From: Paenibacillus tianjinensis
GTDB lineage: Bacteria; Bacillota; Bacilli; Paenibacillales; Paenibacillaceae
Direction of reading: 5' to 3'
DNA length: 64,000 bases
NCBI RefSeq assembly: GCF_017086365.1
Contig: NZ_CP070969.1
Location: 2,666,001-2,730,000, forward strand
Below the pieces are notes generated by a model that had not been told where the DNA came from, searched no databases, and saw nothing but the letters and a program-made list of their open reading frames with translations. The translations under genes were made by a program, and so were the position numbers. How positions within the stretch are numbered: position 1 is the first letter of the stretch; each line of letters begins with the position of its first letter. This document shows positions 17,779-25,202 of the stretch, piece after piece.

Positions 17779-18225
17779 ATGACTTATCAGGAAAAAAAGA
17801 GCATCGTATCGATCATTAGCGCTATTCTCATTTTCGTATCTTTTAGCGCGTACAAGGTTGTGCAGTATCCAGCGGAAGGAATGAAGCAGACTGAGATGTT
17901 TCACTACTGGGGCTCTTTTGTCCTCGTACTGACTTTGGTTTCTATCATTGCGCATATCGTGATCAGTATCATTTTCAATATTGTTTTTCGGATCACGACC
18001 GGGGAGAAGGAGCCGAATTTCGCGGATGAATTGGATAAACAGATCGAACTGAAATCGCACCGAAACGGCTTCTTCATCTTTATTCTCGGTTTCCTTCTTG
18101 CCATGGGATCACTTGTCATCGAACAGCCTGTGCAGGTGATGTTTGTCATCCTGATTGTCTCGGGATTCATATCCGATGTCGCGGGCTCCGTAACGAAGCT
18201 ATATCACTACAGGAGAGGAGTCTAA
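17779..18225 (+). CDS. Four-helix integral membrane protein of unknown function
   Basis: 148 residues, ATG 17779 behind TAGGAGGAG. Hydrophobic segments near residues 8-26, 42-70, 101-120 and 122-140; a charged loop between helices 2 and 3 contains Glu-Pro-Asn-Phe-Ala-Asp-Glu-Leu-Asp-Lys. First gene of a three-gene operon with an Xre regulator (1 bp downstream) and a DUF4386 protein. The membrane protein plus small Xre regulator pair is common in Firmicutes and often senses the envelope or cell state; that role is inferred. Confidence 0.7.
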   Translation: MTYQEKKSIVSIISAILIFVSFSAYKVVQYPAEGMKQTEMFHYWGSFVLVLTLVSIIAHIVISIIFNIVFRITTGEKEPNFADELDKQIELKSHRNGFFIFILGFLLAMGSLVIEQPVQVMFVILIVSGFISDVAGSVTKLYHYRRGV

Positions 18226-18226
18226 A

Positions 18227-18466
18227 ATGAGTAAAAATCTTGTTGGCAATCATATCCGCAAATTAAGATTCGAATACAACGAAATGACGCAGCAGCAATT
18301 GGCTGACAAGGTGGGTGTAACCCGGCAAACCATCGTGGCTCTGGAAAAGGGCAATTATTCGCCTTCACTCGAGCTGGCTTTTCGCATCGCTCAGGCATTC
18401 AGCTTGCATTTGGAAGAGGTATTTTTTTATGGGGAACAAACTCGTAAAGAAGAAGATGGAGGTTAA
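18227..18466 (+). CDS. Xre-family HTH transcriptional regulator
   Basis: 79 residues; ATG 18227 directly after the previous stop, behind GGAGAGGAG. One HTH_3 domain fills it: Ile-Arg-Lys-Leu-Arg ... Thr-Gln-Gln-Gln-Leu-Ala-Asp-Lys-Val-Gly-Val-Thr-Arg-Gln-Thr-Ile and Glu-Lys-Gly-Asn-Tyr-Ser-Pro-Ser-Leu, the pattern of the short YozG-type regulators that accompany membrane proteins. Probably represses its own operon at the palindrome near 17725-17737. Confidence 0.9.
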   Translation: MSKNLVGNHIRKLRFEYNEMTQQQLADKVGVTRQTIVALEKGNYSPSLELAFRIAQAFSLHLEEVFFYGEQTRKEEDGG

Positions 18467-18469
18467 AAC

Positions 18470-19171
18470 ATGAAATCAGCCAAATCAGCCGGGAAAGTCG
18501 TAGGATTACTGTTTATCCTTGCAGCGGTATCATCGATTGTTGCGCTTATCCTTTACAGTCCGATCCTCCAAGATACCGGTTACCTGAATGAGGGTGCTGC
18601 ACACGCGAACCAGGTGATCCTGGGAGCATTGATGGAATTGATTCTTGTTGTTTCGGCGGTCGGGACGTCGGTTACCATGTTCCCATTCTTGCGCAGGTAC
18701 AATGAAAGCATCGCGCTTGCCCATGTTCTCTTTCGGTTCATGGAAGCAGTAGTCATTACTGTTGGCATCGTCAGCATATTGTCCCTGTTAACCTTAAGCC
18801 GGGATTATGTAGCTGCAGCCGCCCCGGATCCCGGAGCGTACCTGGCGTCCGGCACTGTATTGCACGCCGTTCATGACTGGACCTTCATGCTTGGGCCTAA
18901 CTTCATGCTGGGGATTAATACATTGCTGTATAGTTATATCTTCTATCATACTAAGCTTGTTCCCCGGTTTATTTCGATCTTGGGAATGACAGGTGGGGTC
19001 TCCGTTTTCCTTGCTTCATTGTTGGAAATGTTCGGCGTATTCTCTCAGCTTTCAGTCTGGGGCGCCTTATTGTCACTTCCTGTAGCGGCGAATGAGATGA
19101 TTTTAGCGGTATATCTTATTGTCAAAGGATTTAATGAATCTGCGGTTGCACGTTTATCCGCGGCGAAATGA
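18470..19171 (+). CDS. DUF4386-family membrane protein
   Basis: 233 residues, ATG 18470 behind GGAGGT, 3 bp after the Xre gene. Six hydrophobic segments. The Asp-Trp-Thr-Phe-Met-Leu-Gly-Pro-Asn motif before helix 4 and the His-Thr-Lys-Leu-Val-Pro-Arg-Phe-Ile-Ser loop are characteristic of DUF4386 (PF14329). Function unknown. Its place behind an Xre gene suggests it is the regulated cargo. Confidence 0.85.
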   Translation: MKSAKSAGKVVGLLFILAAVSSIVALILYSPILQDTGYLNEGAAHANQVILGALMELILVVSAVGTSVTMFPFLRRYNESIALAHVLFRFMEAVVITVGIVSILSLLTLSRDYVAAAAPDPGAYLASGTVLHAVHDWTFMLGPNFMLGINTLLYSYIFYHTKLVPRFISILGMTGGVSVFLASLLEMFGVFSQLSVWGALLSLPVAANEMILAVYLIVKGFNESAVARLSAAK

Positions 19172-19273
19172 TGTCCGGGAATAGCTATCGGTACGATTGC
19201 AGATTTGCACCAATGTCTATATCGTTTTATACTTGTAGCTTACAGAATCGTATAACAGGGAGGAACGGTAACT

Positions 19274-19732
19274 ATGGTGAAAAGTGGAAAATACATGCTT
19301 GCGGGTGCGCTTCTGACAGGGGTAGGCGTCTCTTTGATGGCCTACACAGCTAGCCGCTATACTTCTTTTAAAAGAATCGTAGCAAATACCATCCGTTTGG
19401 ATGACATCGCCTCTCTAGAAATCACCCGATTGTCTTCAGTTCCCGGTGAGAAAAATGATGTCATTATTACTGATCCTGCGGTCATTAAGAGGATTTTTGA
19501 TGAATTTTCTCATGTTCAGTTAATGAAATCGGCCCGTAATGTAAACTCTGACAATAAATTCAACTACTATATAACGATCGTGCAGGCTGACCGCAAGCAA
19601 CGATTTGATATTATTTTAAAGGGAAGACAGCATATGATCATCTATGATAATGATCTGAATAATCCTCACTTGAATGCATATAAAATCATAAGTCCTTATT
19701 ATCCGCAAGTGCTGGAACAGGTTTTTGACTGA
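19274..19732 (+). CDS. Hypothetical membrane-anchored protein
   Basis: 152 residues, ATG 19274 behind GGGAGGAACGG. One N-terminal hydrophobic segment (about 7-24) followed by a soluble, probably external alpha/beta domain with Ile-Thr-Asp-Pro-Ala-Val-Ile-Lys-Arg-Ile-Phe-Asp-Glu-Phe (about 55-70), a pattern often seen in small Firmicute proteins of unknown role. No relative recognised. Monocistronic, closed by the shared hairpin at 19791. Confidence 0.6.
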   Translation: MVKSGKYMLAGALLTGVGVSLMAYTASRYTSFKRIVANTIRLDDIASLEITRLSSVPGEKNDVIITDPAVIKRIFDEFSHVQLMKSARNVNSDNKFNYYITIVQADRKQRFDIILKGRQHMIIYDNDLNNPHLNAYKIISPYYPQVLEQVFD

Positions 19733-19790
19733 TTAGTGTTGACATAACCTGCTCTCGAGTATACGAACAAGTTTTAATCGTTATTACTAC

Positions 19791-19829
19791 AGCATAAAGA
19801 GCCTGCAGCTTGTGCAGGCTCTTTATGCT
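19791..19829. terminator. Long perfect hairpin between convergent genes
   Basis: 17-bp perfect arms (19791-19807 with 19813-19829) around a 5-nt loop; only weak T tracts. It sits between convergent genes and probably ends both transcripts. Confidence 0.65.
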
Positions 19830-19859
19830 GGTTCTCCGAATTATTAATAGCAGGTAGGA

Positions 19860-20621
19860 TTAAAAATAAGGTGTCGGTGTTAGCCGAAGTTCATATTCTG
19901 TTGTCATTTTATATGTAAGTGCAGTATGGCGTAATTCTAAGTAAAGCTCTGCCTTCGTGGCATTGATGTAGGGCTGGACGAATAAGACGCCGATGCCGAG
20001 TGCCAGCAGACCAAGCAGAATCCATCCAATAAAGCTCAGATCAAGCACAAACATGCGGAACTTATGTCCCTTTGTCATTTGGTTGCTTAATTCTACTGCA
20101 CGGTTATATCCGATATTCGGATTGTCTGCAAGGATGTAAGGTACCTGACTGTACGCGTAGGACTTAACTATTCCTGGAATGATCAGTAACAGGAACCATA
20201 AGAAATTCAAAAAACCTCTCCAAATCATTGTCAGAACTATAGCCCAATACCGTTCCTTATGAAACGCATAGCCGATATTGCCCATACGGACTTCACCCTC
20301 GGCAGCCTGTTTGAAGTAACGCAATGAACCTACTGTGAGAGGAGAACCGATCAGAATATAAAATGCAATTCCAAGTACTGCGATTATGCTAACAATGAAA
20401 AATACGATAATAAGGAAGGGGCCTAAAAATCCCCAATCCAAGTCATGAACCGAGTTGGACCATTCTGAACGAATGGATGAGGAGCCTATTCTTTCATTCA
20501 AGCTTGGGATCCCCGAGCATTCTCCAAGTAAAACCAGTATTAAACTCACTACAAAAGCCTTCCAGTACGAAGTGCGGAGCACATCCTTTGCCCTTCGCTT
20601 TATTTCTTTACGATCCCACAT
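19860..20621 (-). CDS. DUF975-family integral membrane protein
   Basis: 253 residues with ATG 20621 behind GGGAGAGG. The N-terminus Trp-Asp-Arg-Lys-Glu-Ile-Lys-Arg-Arg-Ala-Lys is the family signature, as are Gly-Ser-Pro-Leu-Thr-Val-Gly and Ile-Pro-Gly-Ile-Val-Lys-Ser-Tyr-Ala-Tyr-Ser-Gln-Val-Pro-Tyr-Ile-Leu-Ala. About five membrane helices. Physiological role unknown. Not in an operon. Confidence 0.88.
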   Translation of the reverse strand: MWDRKEIKRRAKDVLRTSYWKAFVVSLILVLLGECSGIPSLNERIGSSSIRSEWSNSVHDLDWGFLGPFLIIVFFIVSIIAVLGIAFYILIGSPLTVGSLRYFKQAAEGEVRMGNIGYAFHKERYWAIVLTMIWRGFLNFLWFLLLIIPGIVKSYAYSQVPYILADNPNIGYNRAVELSNQMTKGHKFRMFVLDLSFIGWILLGLLALGIGVLFVQPYINATKAELYLELRHTALTYKMTTEYELRLTPTPYF

Positions 20622-20709
20622 TGAAACCTCTCCCTTTGTTTGCATTTTGTTCTTTGACTTACAATAGATACCATAGATTATGCCAAAAAGAAACAATTAA
20701 TTGCCAACG

Positions 20710-20738
20710 AATAAATAAACCCGCGTGGGATGCGGGCT
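20710..20738 (-). terminator. Terminator of the PilZ gene
   Basis: CCCGC/GCGGG arms (20720-20724 with 20732-20736) are followed on the minus strand by TTTATTTATT. Confidence 0.6.
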
Positions 20739-20808
20739 CTTCAAGACGATTTAACACTAGCTCCGTTACTCACGTGGCAGTAAGTGGAGGGTTGTGGAGA
20801 AGTATTTC

Positions 20809-21186
20809 TCAACGAACCAATATTTTACCTTCACCAGCCAGTGTGCGCAGCATTTTTGGAAGGCGATCCTTGTCAGCTTCAGGAATGTCCAATTGAATGC
20901 CGTAGTGAAAGGTGTCAGATTCCTCCCTATACCATTTCAATGTTCCTTCTAAGTACATAGATTCTGAAGAGAGGGCCATATCCATGCCTATACGTACCAG
21001 GTTAGCATCCGGGTTAATGTTCAAAGGAATCGCTAATCGGCATCCCGAACGGCTAATGTCATATAGTTGGGCACTTACAGGCTTGCGTGGGACGGGGATT
21101 CCGTTAATGGCAAGAATATGTAGATCAAATGTAGCAGGTTCTTTTAGAGTGTAGCGAAAAGGTTCAGTTCTGCGGTTACTATTCAT
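20809..21186 (-). CDS. PilZ-domain protein (c-di-GMP-binding type)
   Basis: 125 residues from ATG 21186 with GGAGGAGC directly upstream; an upstream ATG is possible but would overlap the ribosome binding site. The PilZ pattern Asp-Ile-Ser-Arg-Ser-Gly-Cys-Arg-Leu (about 56-64) and the following beta barrel (Leu-Glu-Gly-Thr-Leu-Lys-Trp) are clear. The upstream Arg-Xaa-Xaa-Xaa-Arg switch is weak (Arg-Lys-Pro only), so c-di-GMP binding is uncertain. A paralogue lies at 37431-37805. Confidence 0.82.
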   Translation of the reverse strand: MNSNRRTEPFRYTLKEPATFDLHILAINGIPVPRKPVSAQLYDISRSGCRLAIPLNINPDANLVRIGMDMALSSESMYLEGTLKWYREESDTFHYGIQLDIPEADKDRLPKMLRTLAGEGKILVR

Positions 21187-21360
21187 ATGCTCCTCCATAC
21201 TTTTCCATGTGTATTTAAAATTTATCGACACGGAAGCAGGTTTAGTGAAGAGCTATATTCCCGGTAGTACCAAATATAAGTCGTCATACTGCTGGGCGGC
21301 TGGTTGCTTCTAGCTAATTCCAGAAAAATATGCCCTCCTTGAAGAAATATCAAGAATCTA

Positions 21361-21389
21361 TTGACAATAACATAGTTATCCTATAGGAT
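21361..21389 (+). promoter_or_regulatory. Promoter overlapped by a palindromic operator
   Basis: TTGACA (21361-21366) and TAGGAT (21384-21389) are 17 bp apart. The perfect palindrome ATCCTATAGGAT (21378-21389) covers the -10, a likely TetR-family autorepression site. Confidence 0.5.
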
Positions 21390-21436
21390 TTAAAAAAGAC
21401 AACTGACTGACGAATCAATCGGGAGGGGGAGATGGA

Positions 21437-22069
21437 TTGCCTATAGATGAAAACAATGGAAACATAGACCGCAGAGCTCAGCTGATGCAGATTGCTCTGG
21501 AGAAGTTTGCCAGGCTGGGATACCATCAGACGAAAATATCGGACATCGTTCAGGAAGCGGGTGTAGCGCAAGGAACCTTTTACTGGCACTTTAAGAGCAA
21601 GGAAGCCATTGCGCTGGAGATTATCGAAACGGGCAAGGAACAGCTGCTGCAAGTGATCGCTCAAGGTTATCGTCAAGATCCGGGAGATATAGCGGATATG
21701 GTAAAAGCTTCAGAAGCACTGTTCCACCGGTTATTCAATTTCGCCGCAGAGAACCGCCATCTTATGGAGATCCTCCTGATGGGAAATGGAGCCGATCAAA
21801 CGATAAGGAAGCGTATTTCAGCTACCCGGAATGCGATGGAGCAAGCTTTTCGCCGCAATATTGAAAGAGCGATAGAGCTGCAAATGCTGCCGGAGGGTAT
21901 AGAGGTTGAGCTTCGCGCTGCTCTGTTGATGAGTATGTGTGACGGCTTGCTCTCACGCTGGTTATTTGGCTCCGAAGACATTCATTCTAAGGTTGCGGAG
22001 GCTTCGGCACAGCAATTAGCGAGTGAATTGGCCAATTTCGAATTTTACGGATTGTTGGGAAAAATATAG
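21437..22069 (+). CDS. TetR-family transcriptional regulator
   Basis: 210 residues from TTG 21437 after a purine-rich GGGAGGGGGA. N-terminal TetR HTH: Ala-Leu-Glu-Lys-Phe-Ala-Arg-Leu-Gly-Tyr-His-Gln-Thr-Lys-Ile-Ser-Asp-Ile, then Gly-Val-Ala-Gln-Gly-Thr-Phe-Tyr-Trp-His-Phe-Lys-Ser-Lys. The ligand domain is helical, type unknown. It heads an operon with a polar amino-acid ABC importer and an OsmC protein, 20 bp before the binding-protein gene. It probably represses the operon at the palindrome 21378-21389. Confidence 0.92.
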   Translation: MPIDENNGNIDRRAQLMQIALEKFARLGYHQTKISDIVQEAGVAQGTFYWHFKSKEAIALEIIETGKEQLLQVIAQGYRQDPGDIADMVKASEALFHRLFNFAAENRHLMEILLMGNGADQTIRKRISATRNAMEQAFRRNIERAIELQMLPEGIEVELRAALLMSMCDGLLSRWLFGSEDIHSKVAEASAQQLASELANFEFYGLLGKI

Positions 22070-22089
22070 ATAAAGGGAGAGAAACAATA

Positions 22090-22911
22090 ATGATAAAACG
22101 TAAATTTACTATGGTTACAATAACAGCACTGGCAGTGTTCGGTCTGGTTCTAAGCGCTTGCGGAGGGAAATCAGACTCGGGAACTACGGCTGCGAATGAA
22201 CTGGAACAAATTAAAAAAGCGGGTGTGATCAAGGTCGGTACCATGGGAACCTATCCGCCGTATACCTTTTTGAATGACAAGAAAGAAGTAGACGGTTTTG
22301 ACCCTGATATCGCCAAGGAAATTGCCAAACGCCTTGGAGTGACAGCAGAATTCACGACTCAAGATTTCTCCGGGCTGATCCCAAGTCTGCAAGCGGAGAA
22401 ATTCGACATCGTGATTAGCCAGGTTACGATTACTGATGAACGTAAGAAGCAAATTGATTTCACGGATTCTTACATTACGAACAATGTCAAAATCATCGTC
22501 AATACTAAAAACACAGATATCACGAAGCTGGAAGACTTCAAAGGGAAAACGATTGGGGTGGGGCTCGGAACGAACGATGAAACCTACCTGCGTACCGAAG
22601 TGCTGCCAAAAGTAGGTGATTTCACGATCAAGACGTATGATGATGTCATTACCTCACTGAAGGATCTGGATGCAGGACGGATTGATGCGACCATTAATAA
22701 TCTGTATGCCCTGAAGCCGATTGTGGATGAGAATGGCTTTCAGATTAAAGCGGTGGGCGAACCGATCAAATCCGATATGGCGGGTGTAGCTCTTCGCAAG
22801 GATAATGCAGAGCTTCGGGATGCCATGAATAAAGCCTTGGCAGATATGAAGGCAGACGGCACATACGATACTCTTTTCCAGAAATGGTTCAATGAGACAC
22901 CTGCAAAATAA
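22090..22911 (+). CDS. Amino-acid ABC transporter substrate-binding lipoprotein
   Basis: 273 residues, ATG 22090 behind AAGGGAGAGAAA. Lipobox Leu-Ser-Ala-Cys at about 21-24 predicts diacylglyceryl anchoring outside the membrane. Family 3 solute-binding fold (PF00497): Gly-Thr-Met-Gly-Thr-Tyr-Pro-Pro-Tyr, Gly-Phe-Asp-Pro-Asp-Ile-Ala, and Val-Thr-Ile-Thr-Asp-Glu-Arg-Lys. With the following permease and ATPase it forms a complete importer for a polar amino acid. The OsmC partner hints at cystine or another sulfur compound; this is inference. Confidence 0.93.
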   Translation: MIKRKFTMVTITALAVFGLVLSACGGKSDSGTTAANELEQIKKAGVIKVGTMGTYPPYTFLNDKKEVDGFDPDIAKEIAKRLGVTAEFTTQDFSGLIPSLQAEKFDIVISQVTITDERKKQIDFTDSYITNNVKIIVNTKNTDITKLEDFKGKTIGVGLGTNDETYLRTEVLPKVGDFTIKTYDDVITSLKDLDAGRIDATINNLYALKPIVDENGFQIKAVGEPIKSDMAGVALRKDNAELRDAMNKALADMKADGTYDTLFQKWFNETPAK

Positions 22912-22954
22912 ATGTTGGAGCGTGCGTCCTATGGCGGGAAGGGGGTAGTATTTA

Positions 22955-23599
22955 ATGCAACTCGTATTCGACAATCTGCCCTTCTTGCTGAAGGGCGCCG
23001 GATACACTTTACTGTTGACGATTGTCTCTATGTTGTTCGGTCTGATCATCGGACTCGTGGTGGCAATCGCCCGTCTCAAAGGGAATCCGCCGATTCGGTG
23101 GATTGCCCGTTTCTATGTATCAATCATCCGCGGGACACCGCTCCTTGTACAGATTGTTATCATCTATTATGGCCTTGTAGATTATGGTGTTACGCTTGGT
23201 TCCCTGACAGCAGCCTATATTGCACTCAGTATAAATGCCGGAGCATACTTGTCTGAGACGTTCCGTGGAGCCATTTTGTCGGTTCCGAAGGGACAACTGG
23301 AGGCTGCTTATTCAACCGGAATGACGCCATGGCAGGCGATGCGCAGAATTGTGCTGCCCCAGGCCATGCGTATTGCCATTCCACCTATGGGAAATACGTT
23401 CATTGGTATGCTGAAGGAGACCTCACTCGTTTCAGTAATCACGGTCAGCGAACTCCTGCGTCAAGCACAGCTCCTCATTGCCCAGTATTATCAATATATG
23501 CCTTTTTATCTGGGGATCGGTGTGATGTATTGGATTATGAGTACAGGGCTGGCCTTCATCCTGGAACGGTTCGAACGCAGATTGGCCAAAGCTTATTGA
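22955..23599 (+). CDS. Amino-acid ABC transporter permease
   Basis: 214 residues, ATG 22955 with GGGAAGGGGG upstream. About five membrane helices. The HisM/GlnP-type loop is present: Arg-Gly-Thr-Pro-Leu-Leu-Val-Gln near 52-59, and the EAA motif Glu-Ala-Ala-Tyr-Ser-Thr-Gly-Met-Thr-Pro ... Ile-Val-Leu-Pro-Gln-Ala, which contacts the ATPase. Second transport gene of the TetR-ABC-OsmC operon. Confidence 0.93.
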   Translation: MQLVFDNLPFLLKGAGYTLLLTIVSMLFGLIIGLVVAIARLKGNPPIRWIARFYVSIIRGTPLLVQIVIIYYGLVDYGVTLGSLTAAYIALSINAGAYLSETFRGAILSVPKGQLEAAYSTGMTPWQAMRRIVLPQAMRIAIPPMGNTFIGMLKETSLVSVITVSELLRQAQLLIAQYYQYMPFYLGIGVMYWIMSTGLAFILERFERRLAKAY

Positions 23600-23618
23600 A
23601 CATGGAGATGACATTAAC

Positions 23619-24365
23619 ATGATAACGACTACAGGCTTATCGAAGCATTTTCAGGATCAAGAAGTGCTGAAGGGCATTAATATACAGGTGGCAGCACAGG
23701 ATATTGTCGTTGTCCTGGGACCGAGCGGCTCAGGCAAAAGCACATTACTTCGCTGCTTAAATGGTTTGGAGGATATCTCAGGCGGCAGCTTTGAAGTAAA
23801 TGGGATTGTGGTAGATTCCGCTGCCTCCAGACGTTTGCGTCAGCAGGCCACCCGGAATATCCGTAAGCAGAGCGGGATGGTGTTCCAGCAGTTTAACCTA
23901 TATCCGCACAAAACAGCGCTCGGTAATGTGATTGAAGGACTGATCACTGTGAAGAAGCTGCCGAAAGAGCAGGCTGTAGCTATAGGCCGGAAGCTTCTGG
24001 ACCGCGTTGGACTGGCCGAGCGTGAAGAATATTATCCTTCTCGGCTCTCCGGCGGGCAACAACAAAGAGTGGCGATTGCCCGTTCGCTGGCGATGGAACC
24101 TGCAGTAATGTTATTCGATGAACCCACTTCTGCGCTCGATCCTGAGCTTGTGGGTGAGGTGCTGAGCGTAATGCGTGAGCTGGCTCAGGAGGGAATGACA
24201 ATGCTGGTCGTGTCACATGAGATGAAGTTTGCCCGTGAAGTGGCGACCAAAATCATTTTAATGGCAGATGGTAATATTATCGAAGAAGCGGCTCCGCAGC
24301 GGTTTTTTGAAGATCCCCAAGAGGAACGGACGCGCAGATTCTTGCGTCAAATCAACGAAATTTAA
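23619..24365 (+). CDS. Amino-acid ABC transporter ATP-binding protein
   Basis: 248 residues, ATG 23619 behind GGAGATGA. Walker A Gly-Pro-Ser-Gly-Ser-Gly-Lys-Ser-Thr (about 34-42), Q-loop in Met-Val-Phe-Gln-Gln-Phe, signature Leu-Ser-Gly-Gly-Gln-Gln-Gln-Arg, Walker B with Leu-Phe-Asp-Glu-Pro, and switch His in Val-Ser-His-Glu-Met. GlnQ/HisP-type subunit that energises the preceding permease. Confidence 0.95.
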   Translation: MITTTGLSKHFQDQEVLKGINIQVAAQDIVVVLGPSGSGKSTLLRCLNGLEDISGGSFEVNGIVVDSAASRRLRQQATRNIRKQSGMVFQQFNLYPHKTALGNVIEGLITVKKLPKEQAVAIGRKLLDRVGLAEREEYYPSRLSGGQQQRVAIARSLAMEPAVMLFDEPTSALDPELVGEVLSVMRELAQEGMTMLVVSHEMKFAREVATKIILMADGNIIEEAAPQRFFEDPQEERTRRFLRQINEI

Positions 24366-24382
24366 GGAAGAAGGTAACTGTA

Positions 24383-24817
24383 ATGAAAGTATCGACCATT
24401 TGGAAAGGTAAACGGATGTTTGATTCAACAGGTCCTTCCGGCTATTCCGTGGGGATGGATGCAACTCCTAAATACGGTGGTAACGGCGAGGGCATGACTC
24501 CGATGGAATTGCTGCTAGCGGGGTTGGGAGGCTGCATGGGCATCGATATCACCATGATTTTGGACCGGTTCCTGCCAGAAATCACACGACTCGAAATTGA
24601 AGCAGATGGAACCCGCAAGGAAGCGAATCCTTCCGGATTTACAGCGATCGATCTGTTTTTTCATATTGATGGGAATGTCCCCGATTACCGGCTCTGGAAA
24701 GCCATCCTGATGGCTGAGGAGAAATACTGTGCCGTCTCGGATTCGCTTAAGGCAGAGATTCACCCCCATCTAATCCTCAATGGAGTAGAGGTAGAGAAAC
24801 CAGAGAAAACAAGCTAA
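24383..24817 (+). CDS. OsmC/Ohr-family protein
   Basis: 144 residues, ATG 24383, 17 bp after the ATPase gene behind GGAAGAAGG. OsmC features: Met-Thr-Pro-Met-Glu-Leu-Leu-Leu-Ala-Gly-Leu-Gly-Gly-Cys-Met-Gly and a second Cys in Glu-Lys-Tyr-Cys-Ala-Val-Ser-Asp, the two redox Cys positions of peroxide-reducing family members. Co-transcription with an amino-acid importer is consistent with a thiol-related substrate. YhfA-like members of the family have no proven activity. Confidence 0.88.
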   Translation: MKVSTIWKGKRMFDSTGPSGYSVGMDATPKYGGNGEGMTPMELLLAGLGGCMGIDITMILDRFLPEITRLEIEADGTRKEANPSGFTAIDLFFHIDGNVPDYRLWKAILMAEEKYCAVSDSLKAEIHPHLILNGVEVEKPEKTS

Positions 24818-24839
24818 GGCTAGGATTGGACTGAGCCAG

Positions 24840-25147
24840 GAGAGCGTTTCAAAGTTTCCGTTAGGCGCAGATGAAGCCGGACCATCGGTTGTCTTTCTTA
24901 CTGAGAAAGTAGAGGCGAATCAAGGCGTTTTTGATGGAAAGGATTATCTGGAGGGTTTTAAGAGGTTGATAGAATAGGGTATCCGTATGAATTCGAAGAC
25001 ATCACTAAGGTTAATGTCGTTGGAAAAAAGTTGTGCCTGTTGAAAGGGTCCGTTGATTATGGAAATGCTGTTGTAACTATACAAGAGTTATATAGCACGA
25101 TGATTGATGAGTATGCATTCAACTTTATTGTTTCATATACAAAATGA
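24840..25147 (+). pseudogene. Frameshifted C-terminal gene remnant
   Basis: Two abutting open stretches without start codons: 24840-24977 (45 codons, ending TAG) and 24977-25147 (56 codons, ending TGA), offset by +2. Both have ordinary protein composition (Ala-Gly-Pro-Ser-Val-Val-Phe-Leu-Thr; Tyr-Gly-Asn-Ala-Val-Val-Thr-Ile-Gln-Glu-Leu). They read as one broken gene lacking its 5' end. Family not recognised. The rest of 24818-25202 holds the hairpin at 25146. Confidence 0.5.
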
Positions 25148-25187
25148 AGCCTTCCTCTCCGCGGCAATGGGGAGGAAGGCTTCTTTG
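25146..25187. terminator. Bidirectional terminator
   Basis: 12-bp perfect arms (25146-25157 with 25172-25183) lie between the remnant and the convergent xylanase gene; TTTG follows on the plus strand. Confidence 0.7.
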
Positions 25188-25202
25188 TTGCGATGTTTGA
25201 AT

